The notes under the pieces are model-generated. The model saw nothing but the letters and a program-made list of their open reading frames with translations, ran no database searches and had not been told where the DNA came from. The position numbers and the translations under genes were made by a program. From Monocercomonoides exilis (taxonomy: Eukaryota > Preaxostyla > Oxymonadida > Polymastigidae), in assembly GCA_001643675.2 (NCBI GenBank), contig LSRY02000026.1, positions 422,501-486,500 on the forward strand: a DNA stretch of 64,000 nucleotides, given 5' to 3'. Below are positions 36,101 to 46,499 of this stretch, one piece after another; position 1 is the first letter of the stretch, and every line of letters starts with the position of its first letter.

Positions 36101-36186
36101 TCCAATGCATCCTGTTCCTGAATCCTGAAAATTGTCGAGATAAAGTCCTCCTCCATAATTAACTGTTTTGCAATTCTGAAATTCAC
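33145..36186 (-). CDS. 5' part of receptor: Pmp-like beta-helix ectodomain
   Basis: About 1010 codons of ectodomain precede the in-frame TGA. No ATG marks its left end; the region before ~36100 is in another frame. Repeats include FDCCFFSCSVTNTGGGGMCC, SCSVYSYGGGLYFYP and module openings such as VSVNGSDATELCG...NPCLTV and CGFEEFGCLTIDYCVG. The Cys and Gly-Gly-Gly spacing is that of right-handed beta-helix surface proteins (the Pmp/POMP repeat type known from chlamydiae and from several anaerobic protists). There is no signal peptide in the readable part. It belongs with 28366-33108 as one gene. The fragment at 42260-42901 is a relic copy of the part near 35000-35400. Confidence 0.7.
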   Translation of the reverse strand: MNFRIAKQLIMEEDFISTIFRIQEQDALEMKMVEERMHVFDCCFFSCSVTNTGGGGMCCATISANQFKMRSIQFISCSVYSYGGGLYFYPNRATAPNDKIYCCFLFFHECYCRNASAPFGHNVEYADDFNIYLNNGNPFYECYTTNSDDQRMCYSYNYSNGNTWLHQHTEKKDWLKDKIIYVSVNGSDATELCGANESNPCLTVKKGFEMCEIQISLAITLMKGNHQSEVTTIQIGTKKISVIGKGRMESAIGTGALLPTGALFIVSTGHLGLLHMKVDCNSNLIPSPSVAVVSDGGGSLSLEDVVITTSNVGEYVISSSVFVVHLSQLSMVDVEIKDMNISQPLFSEPVLSPSSSSSSALFFTATASGESMIANLIVNNVKLTEGDGVVVAKSVKEGEAFVIQNVTIEDCECENGSGGGIKVEMETDTSKLQVEASTTMNRCTSGEYGGGMMLHLADNSVDFSIVSVDFSGCSASLGGNYVFVNGSNSASWGITREKLNVQHDESKYNEVVGYDRSDTTMGLFPLNVFLDRYPDAAHVGKGKDGLGGYDSWFCGFDYYPCATITHAAQVRYPDTNKKMELDSGFEFAEEVGMTDSFEWEISCATKGMEVGVKAPENFESSCLIEVQSKCSIRNIKFCVPSVLSGASSSSLISSNSTLFTLTDCSVVCSSENSIGYCFVNVVGEKMKVEGLVITETLRFGEHSVIEFGEGVESVMFCGCEVNNIEKRSGDGGWVSGVVGAEGDEGKNGIIVIDSCVVKGCRCVGGRGGGMSVVVNGEGSVVVNGSCVIDGCEAKGSGESSEGRSEGRGGGMMIVMESRDGSMKMESGREGLFVFGEDNKAQYGKDVFVECGGGVLLEWKVNGSSLSFFDSSVIPTDVVKLCGSEDGREGEVIPLFVYLCSIGSKLRVDGRGERALDQSHCGFEEFGCLTIDYCVGKRASSTVNEIEVVSESWIKNEMKVVSFGVSVSGKEEGMRVLVRDEGSITQNNLIECSKSFEMRHLSFVLNEEMNGKKS

Positions 36187-36352
36187 ATCCGCTGACCCTG
36201 ACGCACAAAGAAATCGTATAAATTAGCATTCCTCCTCCATGCTGATTTTGCGCGTTACAAGCATTGAACGACTTGTTCTCAATATTGATGGAATTGATAG
36301 AACGACATATAATTCCTCCATCACGACAACATGCAAAACAGTCATTGAACAA

Positions 36353-37815
36353 GCATTATTAAACCGGAAGCATCAGATTACAGGCCGTATAAGAAAACTG
36401 CTCTTCCATTCGAAGTACAGTTATCATTAAAGACTATTAACCTGCAGTTTTTGACTTATTCCTTGTACATGTAAAGTATATGAATTTGCACGGTAGCCAA
36501 AATGATCAAGCGTTTTATATTTATATATCCTATTTCAGTAAAGAAAAAACATATCAAGCAATGGCATTCATTAGCTAAGATCTAAAAAAATATAAATAAA
36601 AAATTCAATATAAAAAAATACAAAAACGCATTCATAGCATGCATGAATACATAAAATGAGCTATGAAGCCAACAAACTCCTTGAGAAATTATAAAATATA
36701 TACTATTGTGGTATAGATCAAAAATAATTTCTATTATGAAACAGTGATCATTTAATTTTTGGAGTTTTTTAACATTATTTTTCTGCCTTTTTCAGAATGA
36801 CATCAACTTTTATTAATTATTACAATTAAGTCTGTGTTACTGACGGACTCAAAAAATAAAAATTTGAAGAATTGACTGACTTACTAAAATAAAAAAAACC
36901 TAAATGGATGAAATGAATATGGGTGATTATTTTTGAAATCATAACTTTTTTCGGGGCATTAATTTTTCAAAGATTGTTTGTTTTTGGAAAAATTTTGTTT
37001 TCAAATGCACAATTCATGACGACTGTTTTGAAAACAAATGTTTTCACTCAAATAAAGATAGAGATGTTTTCTATGAGCTTTTTCATTTTTCAGTGTTCAT
37101 TAGTTGACATTCAAAAGAAAATTTCGAACTAAAAATTTTGAAAGAATAAATATGATTTCAAAAATAATCACCCATATATAAATATATCCAATAAAATTAA
37201 TAATTGAAACAACAAATTAAGCCTGTCTGACCTGACAAATTGCTTGAAGTTTCATCCTTCACTTATATATATATATATATATATATATATAACTACTATA
37301 ATTTGAATTGGATAAAATATTTTTGGTTGCAATTTTGTTTGTGATATTTCAAAGCTTAAATACAATAATTTTTCGATCAAAATGTGCCAAAATAAATTAT
37401 TAGCAACTTTCAATAATTACTCAATAATTTATCCAAAAGCTATAATTTATTTTTAAATGTTGATTATTTCAGATAAAATTTCTTTCTGTGCTTTTACCCA
37501 CTAACTCTCAAAATAAATTCTTCAGTTTAAAACATTCAAAAAGAAATGAATTCTTCCATTCGTTCTACCATTTTGGAAAACTATCTTGTGGAACTTTTAC
37601 TGCTTGTGCATAATCATAATTATTGAATCGTATTTATTTTAGTCAAATCGGAAAATTTTCATTCACATCCTCCTGCATTTGTAAAGTTTAATTTTAACTT
37701 TATTTTTTATTTATGATATAAAATGATGAATCATTATAGTGTTTAATCATGATATTACTCACAAATTTCAATAAGCTGTTATTCTTTTCAAAATAGTCAG
37801 TTTGTCATTTTATTA
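36353..37815. other. Spacer with MITE and TA microsatellite
   Basis: No gene is seen apart from receptor 5' debris to about 36450. It contains the 253-bp MITE at 36921-37173 and a run of about 14 TA dinucleotides at 37264-37291. Confidence 0.55.
36921..37173. mobile_element. 253-bp MITE with perfect 23-bp terminal inverted repeats
   Basis: The ends, GGGTGATTATTTTTGAAATC plus ATA, are exact inverted copies at 36921-36943 and 37151-37173, bordered by TA (taT...Ata). There is no coding capacity. The GGGTGATT start is shared with the pogo-like element at 37818-39848, so that element or a relative could have mobilised it. Confidence 0.85.
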
Positions 37816-37915
37816 TAGGGTGATTTTTTTATCCGGACATAATTTTTATTTTTTGATAAAAAAATAAATATTTTTTAAAAATAGCATGTTGAAATTTTCG
37901 AAAAAAATGCAACAA

Positions 37916-39512
37916 TCAATAGTAAATATAATCCATAAATTCTCTTTTTATTATTTTTCTGTTATTTATTCGTTCATTATCATCTTCTAAATCATCATCT
38001 TTTAAAATATGGGATTTGGATATTTTTCTTTTTTTTCGGCTTGTCTTCAGAAAACAAATCTTTTTCAATTTTTTCTTCAGCAGAATCATCAATATTCTTC
38101 TCCTCTTTCTTCTTTTTGTATTCTTTCCATTCATCTAAAAATGCTTGGTCAGAAATATTTTTTCCATGGAAATTGAAACGATTGGATTTTTTTTTGTTGA
38201 ACAGAAGAAGTTTTGATGACTTCATTAATACAGAATTGGATAGTCCAAACAGCACGCTGCTCTTTTCAAATGCAGAGTGAATTGTTGAAGGAAGCAATGC
38301 AGTTTGCAAAGCCTGTGGCAGGGCATATGCAACTGCTTTTCGTCTGAGTGTAATCGAAGAAGAAGAAGGAACAACATAATTGGAATTGAAACACTTTCAA
38401 AATACAGCACAAACTCCGCCATCAAGTGGCTGTGTGAGATGAGTGCTGTGTGGAATAAATGTAACTATGTCAATTGATTCATCTGCAAATTTTTGCTACA
38501 GATCTGGCTGTGCTCTTGAAGGATGAGAATCCAAGAGAAGCAAGCATCTATCTTCGTTTTTGTCACGAAATTATTTTCTTAGAATAATTCATAGCAGCTA
38601 TATCTCTTCATCATGAGAGCAAATAATGTGTCAGTCATCCATCCATCATTGTCTGCTCTGGCGTGAAGCTGCGGGCTGAGCAAGACCTTCATTTCTTGTG
38701 GAAGTTTTTTAGATGGCCAAAGAACAAGGCTTGGTAAAGAATAACCATCAGCTGCAACTGCAACCACAAGAGTGGAGTTTGGCATGTTGCTTGGTGTTTT
38801 GGAAAACCTGACTGGAACATCTGAAGGATGAATGACAGGATTTTTTGTGGAATTGGAAAGACGGAAAGAGGATTCGTTGGTGTTGAAGATGAGTGAAGTG
38901 GAGTATTTGTGAGTGTCATGAAGTGATCGAAGAAGAGAGAAGAAAGGTTGAAGAGACTGCTTATTGGATACAGATAAACGTTGAATATCAACGTTATGAG
39001 GAATGGATGTTTTAAGATCGGGATTGCGTTTGACAAACGAATAAGGAGTTGATTTTGAAATTTTAACTTCTTGATCTTCTTCTTCTCCATGTAGAAATTT
39101 TCTGTCAGTTAGCACAGACTCCATCTTTAATTTTAATTAATAATAAATATAGATAAGAAAAAAAAACAAAAATACAAACCAATCATTTTGTTTGAGTTAA
39201 AGAATAACTTCCTCCTGTCATGCTTTCTATTCTGATGACTCCTGTAATCACTTCTTTATCTTCTTTAGTGAACAGCTCTGGTCGACCAACTTTTCCCACG
39301 GTTCTACCTTTTTCAACGGCAGTTATGGCTCGGTTTATCGATGAACGAGAGAATTCATTTAGATTCGTATCATCAGCAATGTTAGATTTTTCATCTGAAA
39401 AAATTGTTGCCTTGTTTTCTTGTCGATTTTTTATATGATGATTTTGTAAAGATTTCATCAAGTCTCTCAATTTCGTTAATCCAATTTCTTTTCTTTGTTT
39501 CACTACGCTCAT
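37916..39512 (-). pseudogene. pogo-like transposase pseudogene
   Basis: The N-terminal part (39512-39183) has a helix-turn-helix-like region and VGKVGRPELFTKEDKEV, resembling CENP-B-type DNA-binding domains. A TGA ends this piece at 39183-39185, just before a 55-base intron (39125-39179, donor GTTTGT). The catalytic part starts at 39124. The first acidic site reads IFNTNESSF where pogo enzymes have N-x-D-E, so the aspartate is replaced by asparagine. The second is intact (CLLLLDSHPSRAQPDL near 38510) and so is the third (STHLTQPLDGGV near 38430). GWMTDTLFALMM is typical of the family. A TAG follows QPDL and a TGA follows CAVF. A basic Lys/Glu-rich tail ends the gene. It is inactive; the residue change and several stops agree. 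Confidence 0.85.
39125..39179 (-). other. Intron in the pogo-like transposase gene
   Basis: 55 bases with donor GTTTGTATT and acceptor ATTAAAG. The donor matches the GTTTG donors of the nephrocystin-4-like gene. Confidence 0.5.
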
Positions 39513-39848
39513 ACAAATATAATATTGATTATGATCTTGTTTTTATTTTTTTAAAAAAAATTTATTCTGAAATGAAAAAAATCAAAAAAAAATTCTTTTT
39601 CGATCAAATTCTAACTTAGTCAACCCCGTTGCTATTACCTAATCTCCTCATGGGAGGCACAAATCAGAGATGGAAAAGCTGTCCTCCTTCCACTTCCCAT
39701 CTCCCCTCCGTCAGAGATTATGGATGGTAATTTAATCTTAATTTCGAACTGTTGACTTTTTGTAATATACTAAAAACAATCAATTTAATATGAAATATGG
39801 GATGATTAAACTATTTATAAAAAAAATATCCGGATAAAAAAACCACCC

Positions 39849-40965
39849 TAAATCATTCGTTAAATGATAACTATCGTTTTTTCTTGTTCAACAGCGTTCA
39901 CAAAAATGAGCTACTAACTTAGTTGAATCAATTACCTTTCCAAATTGATAACTCTGATGAAATTAGTTATTGTGAAATATTGGCTTATTCTGAATTACAT
40001 GTTAATGCGACTTATCATATACTTTTTCTGGAATGAATAATCAATGAAGGTTTGAAATTTTTTATAACTTTACAAAATACAATTTATTGAAATGTAAAAT
40101 TTTTTTTTCAAAGATTTTGTGTCAAAATTTTATTAAGTATTTAATTGTGAAAAAAATCAACCATTTTATAAAGGATAACTTTATTATTGAATCAAATCAA
40201 AACATAAAGCAACAATTGAGCATAAAGTTGAATCATTAAAAATGAAGTCAATCAGACCTTTCGAAAAAAAAACAACCAACAACAAGTAAACAAGAAAGAT
40301 GAGAGTAAAATTGAAAGATATTGATGAAATAGGTTTCCACAAAAATAATGGATATATCCATTTTTTTAAATAAAGATACAACGAATGATGAACAGAGAGG
40401 TTGTCTTCAATATCATTAGTTCTTTTTCACATTCTAAAACACAAGCAGAATTTATTTCAAATGAAAATTCGATGAAAAGCCGGAAGAACAAAAAATAAAG
40501 ACAATCAAAATAAGAAAAAGAAAGAAAGAAAAGAAGGAACGGAAAGAAATGAAAAGTCATCTGAATTCGAAGCAGAACCCATTCAGCAGCGAAGGATCAA
40601 TGGCACAAAAAGAAGTATTCTCTTTAAATCTCATTATAAACAGAAAAGATAGAAGTGTTATAAATACGCCTGAATATGAATCATTTACTTGCATATACAA
40701 ATATTACTGGAAATAGATACAATGAAGCATTAATGGATATTCAATTGCTCAGCAGAAGAAAGTGAGAATATTAATCTCTTCGAGTATTTAATATGTTCTT
40801 TAATCAAAAACGGTTATTGTTCCATTTTATTCACCAGTATTTTTTCTTTTTTTTTTTGTGTCTCTTTTTTTCAACAAACTGTTGTTGTCAAAATTTCCCC
40901 CCTTCTTTTCCTTCCATCTGAATGAGAAGTTGAAAGTTGATAGCCTTATATATATTGAAGCAGCG
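39849..40965. other. AT-rich spacer, no gene seen
   Basis: Only short open stretches of low complexity. No recognisable element ends. Confidence 0.5.
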
Positions 40966-41316
40966 ATGGAACAATCAGTGGAAGAAAGTGCAATTCAATT
41001 GATGGAAAGTGAAAGGACAGACCCAAGCAATGAAGATAATTATTAAAGAAATTGAAATGACATTTGAAGAAAAAATACTGGCAGCTGTCGAAAGAATATC
41101 TCAGAGTCGATTGAGTGAACACAATATTCAAAATCCACCAATTCTGTGGATTACACAAAGCTCACTTCTTCATTCAGTTCAATTTGATATGTTTGCTCAA
41201 CAACGTTCAACTCAACCCAATGCCCTTCTGTTTGTTCATTTTATCGTTCTCATTCTCATTCTCCTCTGCTTTCCTATTCGGATTCTAATAAAATGTCACT
41301 CCCGGATTCTGATGTC

Positions 41317-41347
<31 letters not shown>

Positions 41348-41665
41348 CTTCTTCTTCCTTTTCTTTTTCTCATCAAAGCCGTCCTTCTTCATATTTTTAT
41401 ACCATCTGGGTAAATTAAACTTTCACCCAGTCAACAATTATTTCACTCCAGAATGCATCACACCTTCCACTCCTTGTTCATCCTCTTTACACTCAACCTC
41501 TTCCTCTAACTCTTCAATATATCCTCACTTCTTTTATTCCACCTCATCGTTTCTCTCCTCTCTCCATTATTCCTAAAAAATGGACAAACAGATTGTTGAC
41601 TTTTACAGATATCTTGAATCCTTCAGCTTTAGAACTTCGCTTTCACCTCAAGTCATGACGAAAAA
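40966..41665 (+). CDS. Unknown coding-like region, probably exons of one gene
   Basis: An ATG at 40966 starts a 26-codon frame. An overlapping frame continues with an amphipathic stretch (EKILAAVERISQSRLSEHNI) and hydrophobic blocks. From about 41230 a third frame carries MSLPDSDVTSSS followed by a Ser run encoded by a TCT/TTC repeat. At 41450-41660 an open stretch reads LTFTDILNPSALELRFHLKS and ends at TGA. The codon use and composition look coding, but frames change twice, so introns or damage are needed to join them. I do not recognise a family. Confidence 0.25.
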
Positions 41666-42259
41666 CACTTCTTCCGTTTCAGCTGATCCCACATTATTAT
41701 CTTCTCTCTTTTGCTCCTGTTTAATGCCTTTGCCTATACAAAAACTGAGAAATTAAATTACGGTGGATTGTGGTTTATTTTGTGTTTTTATCACCTCGGC
41801 CTCCTCCTTCACAAGTCTCAGCCTTCCAATTTAAAGAGCCTCCAAAACCAGAAATGGGCATAGGTCTAAATTGTACCAGTAGCAAATTTGACGTTTATAT
41901 TCAAATTTTCAATATATTATTAATAAACTTAATTATTTAACTCTATATTATCGAAAAAATCAAAGAAATATTACTATGAAAAACAAAAACAAAAAATGTT
42001 GATCAGTCCCATATAAATATTTTTAATTTTTTGTTTTTTTGTTTTTGAAGTATAAGAGCAATATTTTGAATGTTAACTTTTGTCTTAGCCTTGAAATATT
42101 CTTTTGGCATGACCACTAATCAAAAAGAATGGATAAGTTTATGCTTTGTTTTCTTTTTTTTAATATATACATTCTGCGCATTTTGACAAGAAAGAATTGA
42201 AAAAAACATTTTTTTATCAAAACAATTTGAATAGCATTTCCATTTTATTTGAGAAAAAT
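41666..42259. other. Spacer, no gene seen
   Basis: AT-rich, without recognisable features. Confidence 0.5.
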
Positions 42260-42901
42260 TCATTCACAAACCTTCATTGTTCTCCATCTTGCGATGTGGT
42301 TGTTCCAATATGAGTTTAGATTGTTGAAGACATCAAATCAACCTTTATCCCCCCTCCATTTCCATTCGCACACTTACACCCTTCAATTGTTGTATTCCAC
42401 ACCACAAATGCTTCTCCTCCCTTCACGCTTTTTTGCCATCACAACGCCATCTCCACCTGTCCATTTCACATTTCGAATTGTCAAATTCCCCAGTAAACTT
42501 TCTCCTGACAACTATTCTGCTGATGATGGATCGGCTAACAGAGGCTGTGATATTTTCATGTTTTCTATCTAAACATCATCCATCTTCAGCTGCCTCAATG
42601 CAACTTCAAATACAGGTGCTGTTATAACACTTCCTCCAATTGCTCCTGAGAGCACCACATCCTCCAGAAAAAGAGCCCAGCTCCCCACAGATATCACAAG
42701 CACACTCGGCGATGAGATCCATCCTGCATTGTGATCCATTCCATTTCCTCCTGTTTCATCAGCAATCACCTTTCTTCTCATTGAACACAAATTCACAAAC
42801 AGTGCAATTTCATCTCCTTCATTCCCGTTTTCATTCCCATTCTTCTTCAGCACATACGATGGAATTGTCAGTGGAGTGAAAAAATTCCAATGAGTTTGCA
42901 T
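42260..42901 (-). pseudogene. Fragment of a receptor ectodomain
   Basis: The minus strand reads SSPSVLVISVGSWALFLEDV, LRQLKMDDV then a stop, NMKISQPLLADPSS, and LLGNLTIRNVKWTGGDGVVM. This is collinear with a block of the receptor gene near 35000-35400 (LSQLSMVDVEIKDMNISQPL, IVNNVKLTEGDGVVVAKS). At least three stops and one frameshift are present. Both ends are truncated, with no sign of the rest of the gene nearby. Confidence 0.75.
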
Positions 42902-44338
42902 TCACTTTTGATCTAAACAACATGTCATTGTCATCCGATTAAAAACATATTTCAAAAAAATAATATTCAACTGTTATATATCTTCCTAAACTTTATTCTA
43001 TCTTCAATTCTCCTCCTTCGTTGCTTATCTTTGACTTTCACCCTTCAATCCAGCTTCCATTCATCGCCATCCCTTCTCTTGCACTCCATCCTAACAGTTC
43101 TATCTCTCCTTCTCCTACTGCTTCACCACAATTATCGTATCCCTCATATATGTCATTTATCAAATAAACTTGAAAAACAAATAATTTCTCATTTAAACAA
43201 TTCTTTTTTAATGGAAATAAATAAATAAATAAATAAATAAACTTTTTTTAGTGCATTAATTTTATTTCTAAACATCGAGATATTTTGTGTGATTATTGTT
43301 TATTTTTGCATGATTTATTCATTAATGGATGTTTTGATCGAGTCTAATATAAAAATACATTAATGTATCAAAGGAAAAGAAAATATTTTAGAAAAAAGCA
43401 AATAAATTCATAATTTTATTTGAAGAAACATATAATACCTTTTGGATTTTATTGTTAATTAATTTGAAATTTTTATCTTTCAGCTGAAAAATATTCAAGT
43501 GGAAAAGAACATGTTAATCTTTTTGAAAAATAAGAGCTGTTTTCAAAATAAAACAAGTGCTCATATAATAAAATACTTAAATGAACATATAAAAGTGAAC
43601 GAATTACAAACTTTTAGGTTCAAGTTAAACCAAAACAGCATATTCTAAATTTTCAAAAAAAAATAAATTTAATTGTGGGCTTGATAAAAGATATTTAATA
43701 AAATGTTTTATTTATGATCATTGTTGTTAATGATGAATATATTCGGATTATGCCATAAAATAAATTTATACTATCATAAATACACTTTGGATGTCCAAAA
43801 ATCACATTTTCTTTAAAATTTGAATATTTTTTTATGAAATTTATGTTTTTATGGGTCATTTTTCAAAAATCATTTTTTTCAACAAAAAAATTTTTTCGAA
43901 AAATCGGTCCATAAAAAGTTTTTAATTAATTGTTAACTATCTATTTATCATAATAATAATGAATAAAAACGCAATATGCAAAAGGAGCGCATTTAGACCT
44001 GTGCCGTTCATTTATTGAAATACGTTTGAGGAAACAAAACTTTATGAAATAACATCTATTATAACTATATGCAGTTATGAAAAACCAATTTATTTTGAAA
44101 TCTGAGAATGATTGATAAAGTAATAAGTGAATCAATTTTTTCATGCTTTGTGCATAAAAAGCTTGAAAGTCCATATTTCCCCACATATCTTTGCTTTTTA
44201 ACGATAATGACATAACTTTCTGTACTTTTATACAGAGAATTGAAAAAAGGATGTATTTGAAAGAAATCAAAGAGATCGTCCTGTATCATCAGGAATTACA
44301 ATCTGTCTCGACTTGCTTGTTAATCGTCTTGGCAGTTC
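42902..44338. other. AT-rich spacer
   Basis: No gene seen. A short aaat tetranucleotide array lies at about 43217-43242. Confidence 0.5.
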
Positions 44339-44796
44339 TTGCTTAAAAGATTTTTCACCATCAAAAGTCTTGAAGGAGTGATTGTTAATGAACTGCATTT
44401 TGCAAAAGAAGCATATAGAGAGTTGGAAGACTTGTTGAAAAGCGTGGATTGGAAGAAGAAAAAAAGAGAAAATGAACAAAGAAGAAGCGAAAAAAGAATT
44501 AGCATTGATGAGATATGTCGAAACATTCGCGATTAATTTTTCCAGTTGTCGATTGAAGAATGAAGAATATGTTTACCTTTTTAGCAGAATTGTTCAGGAG
44601 TATCGTGCAGCAAAAGGGAATAATGAAGAAATTAGTGACAAGTGCATTTATTTTTTTAAAAAGAGCAGCAGGTAAATTTCATGTGAAAATTGATGCCTTG
44701 CTGAAAAGTATTGTCTTTGATGCTGCTTTGGAGGAGATTTATCTACCAATATTGAATAGAGGAATGTCATATGGGACGATATTTTTTGCTTTATGA
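44339..44796 (+). pseudogene. Unknown coding-like relic
   Basis: Three overlapping plus-strand frames carry helix-rich, charged sequence (for example EELYLDLL-like helices such as AYRELEDLLKSVDWKKKK and VYLFSRIVQEYRAAKGNNEE). They could be parts of one helical protein split by indels or introns. No family is recognised, and the flanks on both sides are non-coding. A short basic stretch near 45000 may belong to it. Confidence 0.25.
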
Positions 44797-45367
44797 ATTT
44801 TGTTCCATTCTGCACTTACAAATATTTTTATCATTTTTAAAAAAAAACTTTTTTTTTTTGATATGGGAATGAAAGACTTATCGTGATTAGTTTGTGGAAA
44901 AAGTTTGGAACAAATTGTCGTATTTTTTTATAAATGTAAGAATTTTGCCCCATATGAACTCTTGGGATTTTTTCATTTGATGAAAAGAAAACGAATGAAA
45001 AGAAGAGAGATGAAATGGAAGAAGAAAAAAGAATCGAGTTGAAAAGAAAGATATTTGAACAAATAGAAGAAGAAGGATATGAAGGCACAATCACATGCTT
45101 TCATGAAATATTTGATTATCTCTATAAAATATATTATTATAGATTGTCATTTAATATTTCTGATTATTTTGTAAATCCTTAAGAAAATGAAATTCATTAT
45201 GCATTACGACTCGAAATTTCAATTCTTTTCATTTTTTCTTTTTGTATCATAACCTTGACAAACAAACTCCTGTTTGGAGCTTTTCTTTACTTTTTGATTG
45301 ATTGATAATTTTTATTGGATTGGCTGAATAATGATCAGCTTTTGATGAAAATATTCGAGTAAATGTA
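44797..45367. other. Spacer, no gene seen
   Basis: AT-rich; ends at the putative left terminal repeat at 45368. Confidence 0.45.
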
Positions 45368-45605
45368 AGCCTCTGCGACCGACCGACATTTTTTGGACAA
45401 CTCGACAAATCGACCGACAATTCATATGAGTTTAATTTTTAAGTAATAAAAAAAGTATTAATTTTTATTTTCATATTTTTTCAGAAAAAAACGAAATAGA
45501 ATTTTAATCTTTGTTTTTTTCGAATAATATTAATAAATTTATATAAATTTGATAAATCAAAAATTTTCCTTTTTTTCAAAAATTCTTATTTTTATAATGG
45601 GTTAT

Positions 45606-45667
45606 CGACTGATCTTTGTCGAGATCAGTCGAACGACAAAGATCAGTCGTTTGACAAAGATCAGTCG
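45606..45667. repeat. Subterminal CGAC-containing inverted/direct repeats
   Basis: CGACTGATCTTTGTCG (45606-45621) is followed by its perfect inverted copy (45634-45649), and a third copy lies at 45653-45667. It could form a hairpin or be a cluster of protein-binding sites near the candidate left end of the 5.7-kb unit. Confidence 0.8.
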
Positions 45668-46499
45668 AGTTGTAAGATATAAATGAAAAATTATGATTTT
45701 TTAACAATTGTTTATAATTTTTTATTTTAAGACTTTCACTCACTTAAAGATTTCACTTTTTTTCATTTTTGAATCATTCCAACTTTGATTTCTTATTTTA
45801 TTGTTCAATGATTTGGTGATATTTTATTTCAAATGTTTCATTGCTCAAACAAGGCGTTTTGATTATTATTTGTATAAGGAAATGGAGTTGAGCGTATTTC
45901 AAACAATTCTCTTTTATCGTTTTGGTTTTGATTTTTAATACAAATTTGATCATCGTTTCTAAAATGACATTTGATTGTTGTAGTAATTCTATGAAATGAT
46001 AAAGTGGTTATTTGTTTTCTATTATTGTTACTAATAATTGTAAAAATCTTTTGTTAAAAGATAAAATTTGCACAAAAATATATGATGCGATTTTTTTTCT
46101 ATAACATGAAACGGTGATAACATATAAGTGAAGGAATATCATTTTCTAAACAAAAAAAGTGAATGATACGAAGTTCAGATAATTTCGTATTATCCAGAGA
46201 ATGAAATGCTGCTCAATTGGAGTGAATTTGTGAGATGGCATGAATATTTGGTAATTACAATGGTGATGAAGGAGCAGATGGAGCTGCATGCGAAGCCGAA
46301 GAGGACAGTAGAAAAGAAGGTTGCTGAAATGAAAAAATAGTCTGATGGAGTTAAGAGCATCGCATTTTTCGGAAAGAAATTGTTTGAAAAAAGAGAGAAG
46401 GCGAAAGGGGGAAGAATGAGAATGAGAAGAAGAGGAAGAAGAAGTTGTTGTTGTTGTTGTTGAAGAAGATGATAATGAAGAGATGGTGTGGTGTTTGAG

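Larger units (their letters stand above)
28366..36352 (-). pseudogene. Giant Pmp-ectodomain receptor with TM and pseudokinase, whole locus
   Basis: Read leftwards, one frame runs from 36186 to 28366 with a single TGA (33145-33147) between GKKS and FIHSSSS. The sequence across the TGA aligns with the internal repeat pattern (compare SIRNIKFCVPSV...TDCSV with MRHLSFVLNEEM...TSCSV), so both sides belong to one gene of more than 2600 codons. Upstream of about 36100 the homologous frame shifts by one (GGGLYLDNFQDSG continues from 36352), and further 5' pieces such as NGRAVFLYGL are broken. Layout: beta-helix-like repeats rich in GGG and Cys, one membrane segment, a coiled juxtamembrane part, a Ser/Asp-rich linker and a kinase-like tail. 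It may be a recently damaged gene, a gene with assembly errors, or a gene with TGA readthrough. Confidence 0.75.
37818..39848 (-). mobile_element. pogo/Tc1-mariner-type transposon, inactive
   Basis: Terminal inverted repeats GGGTGATTTTTTTATCCGGA (37818-37837) and its near-perfect complement (39829-39848, one mismatch) are flanked by TA on each side, the canonical target duplication of this superfamily. The 2031-bp element carries one transposase gene on the minus strand, which is broken by stops. Confidence 0.9.

Noticed and set aside
28366-36352. Bacterial Pmp autotransporter
   Set aside because: No C-terminal beta-barrel; instead a TM segment and kinase-like tail, in sequence surrounded by introns and eukaryotic transposons.
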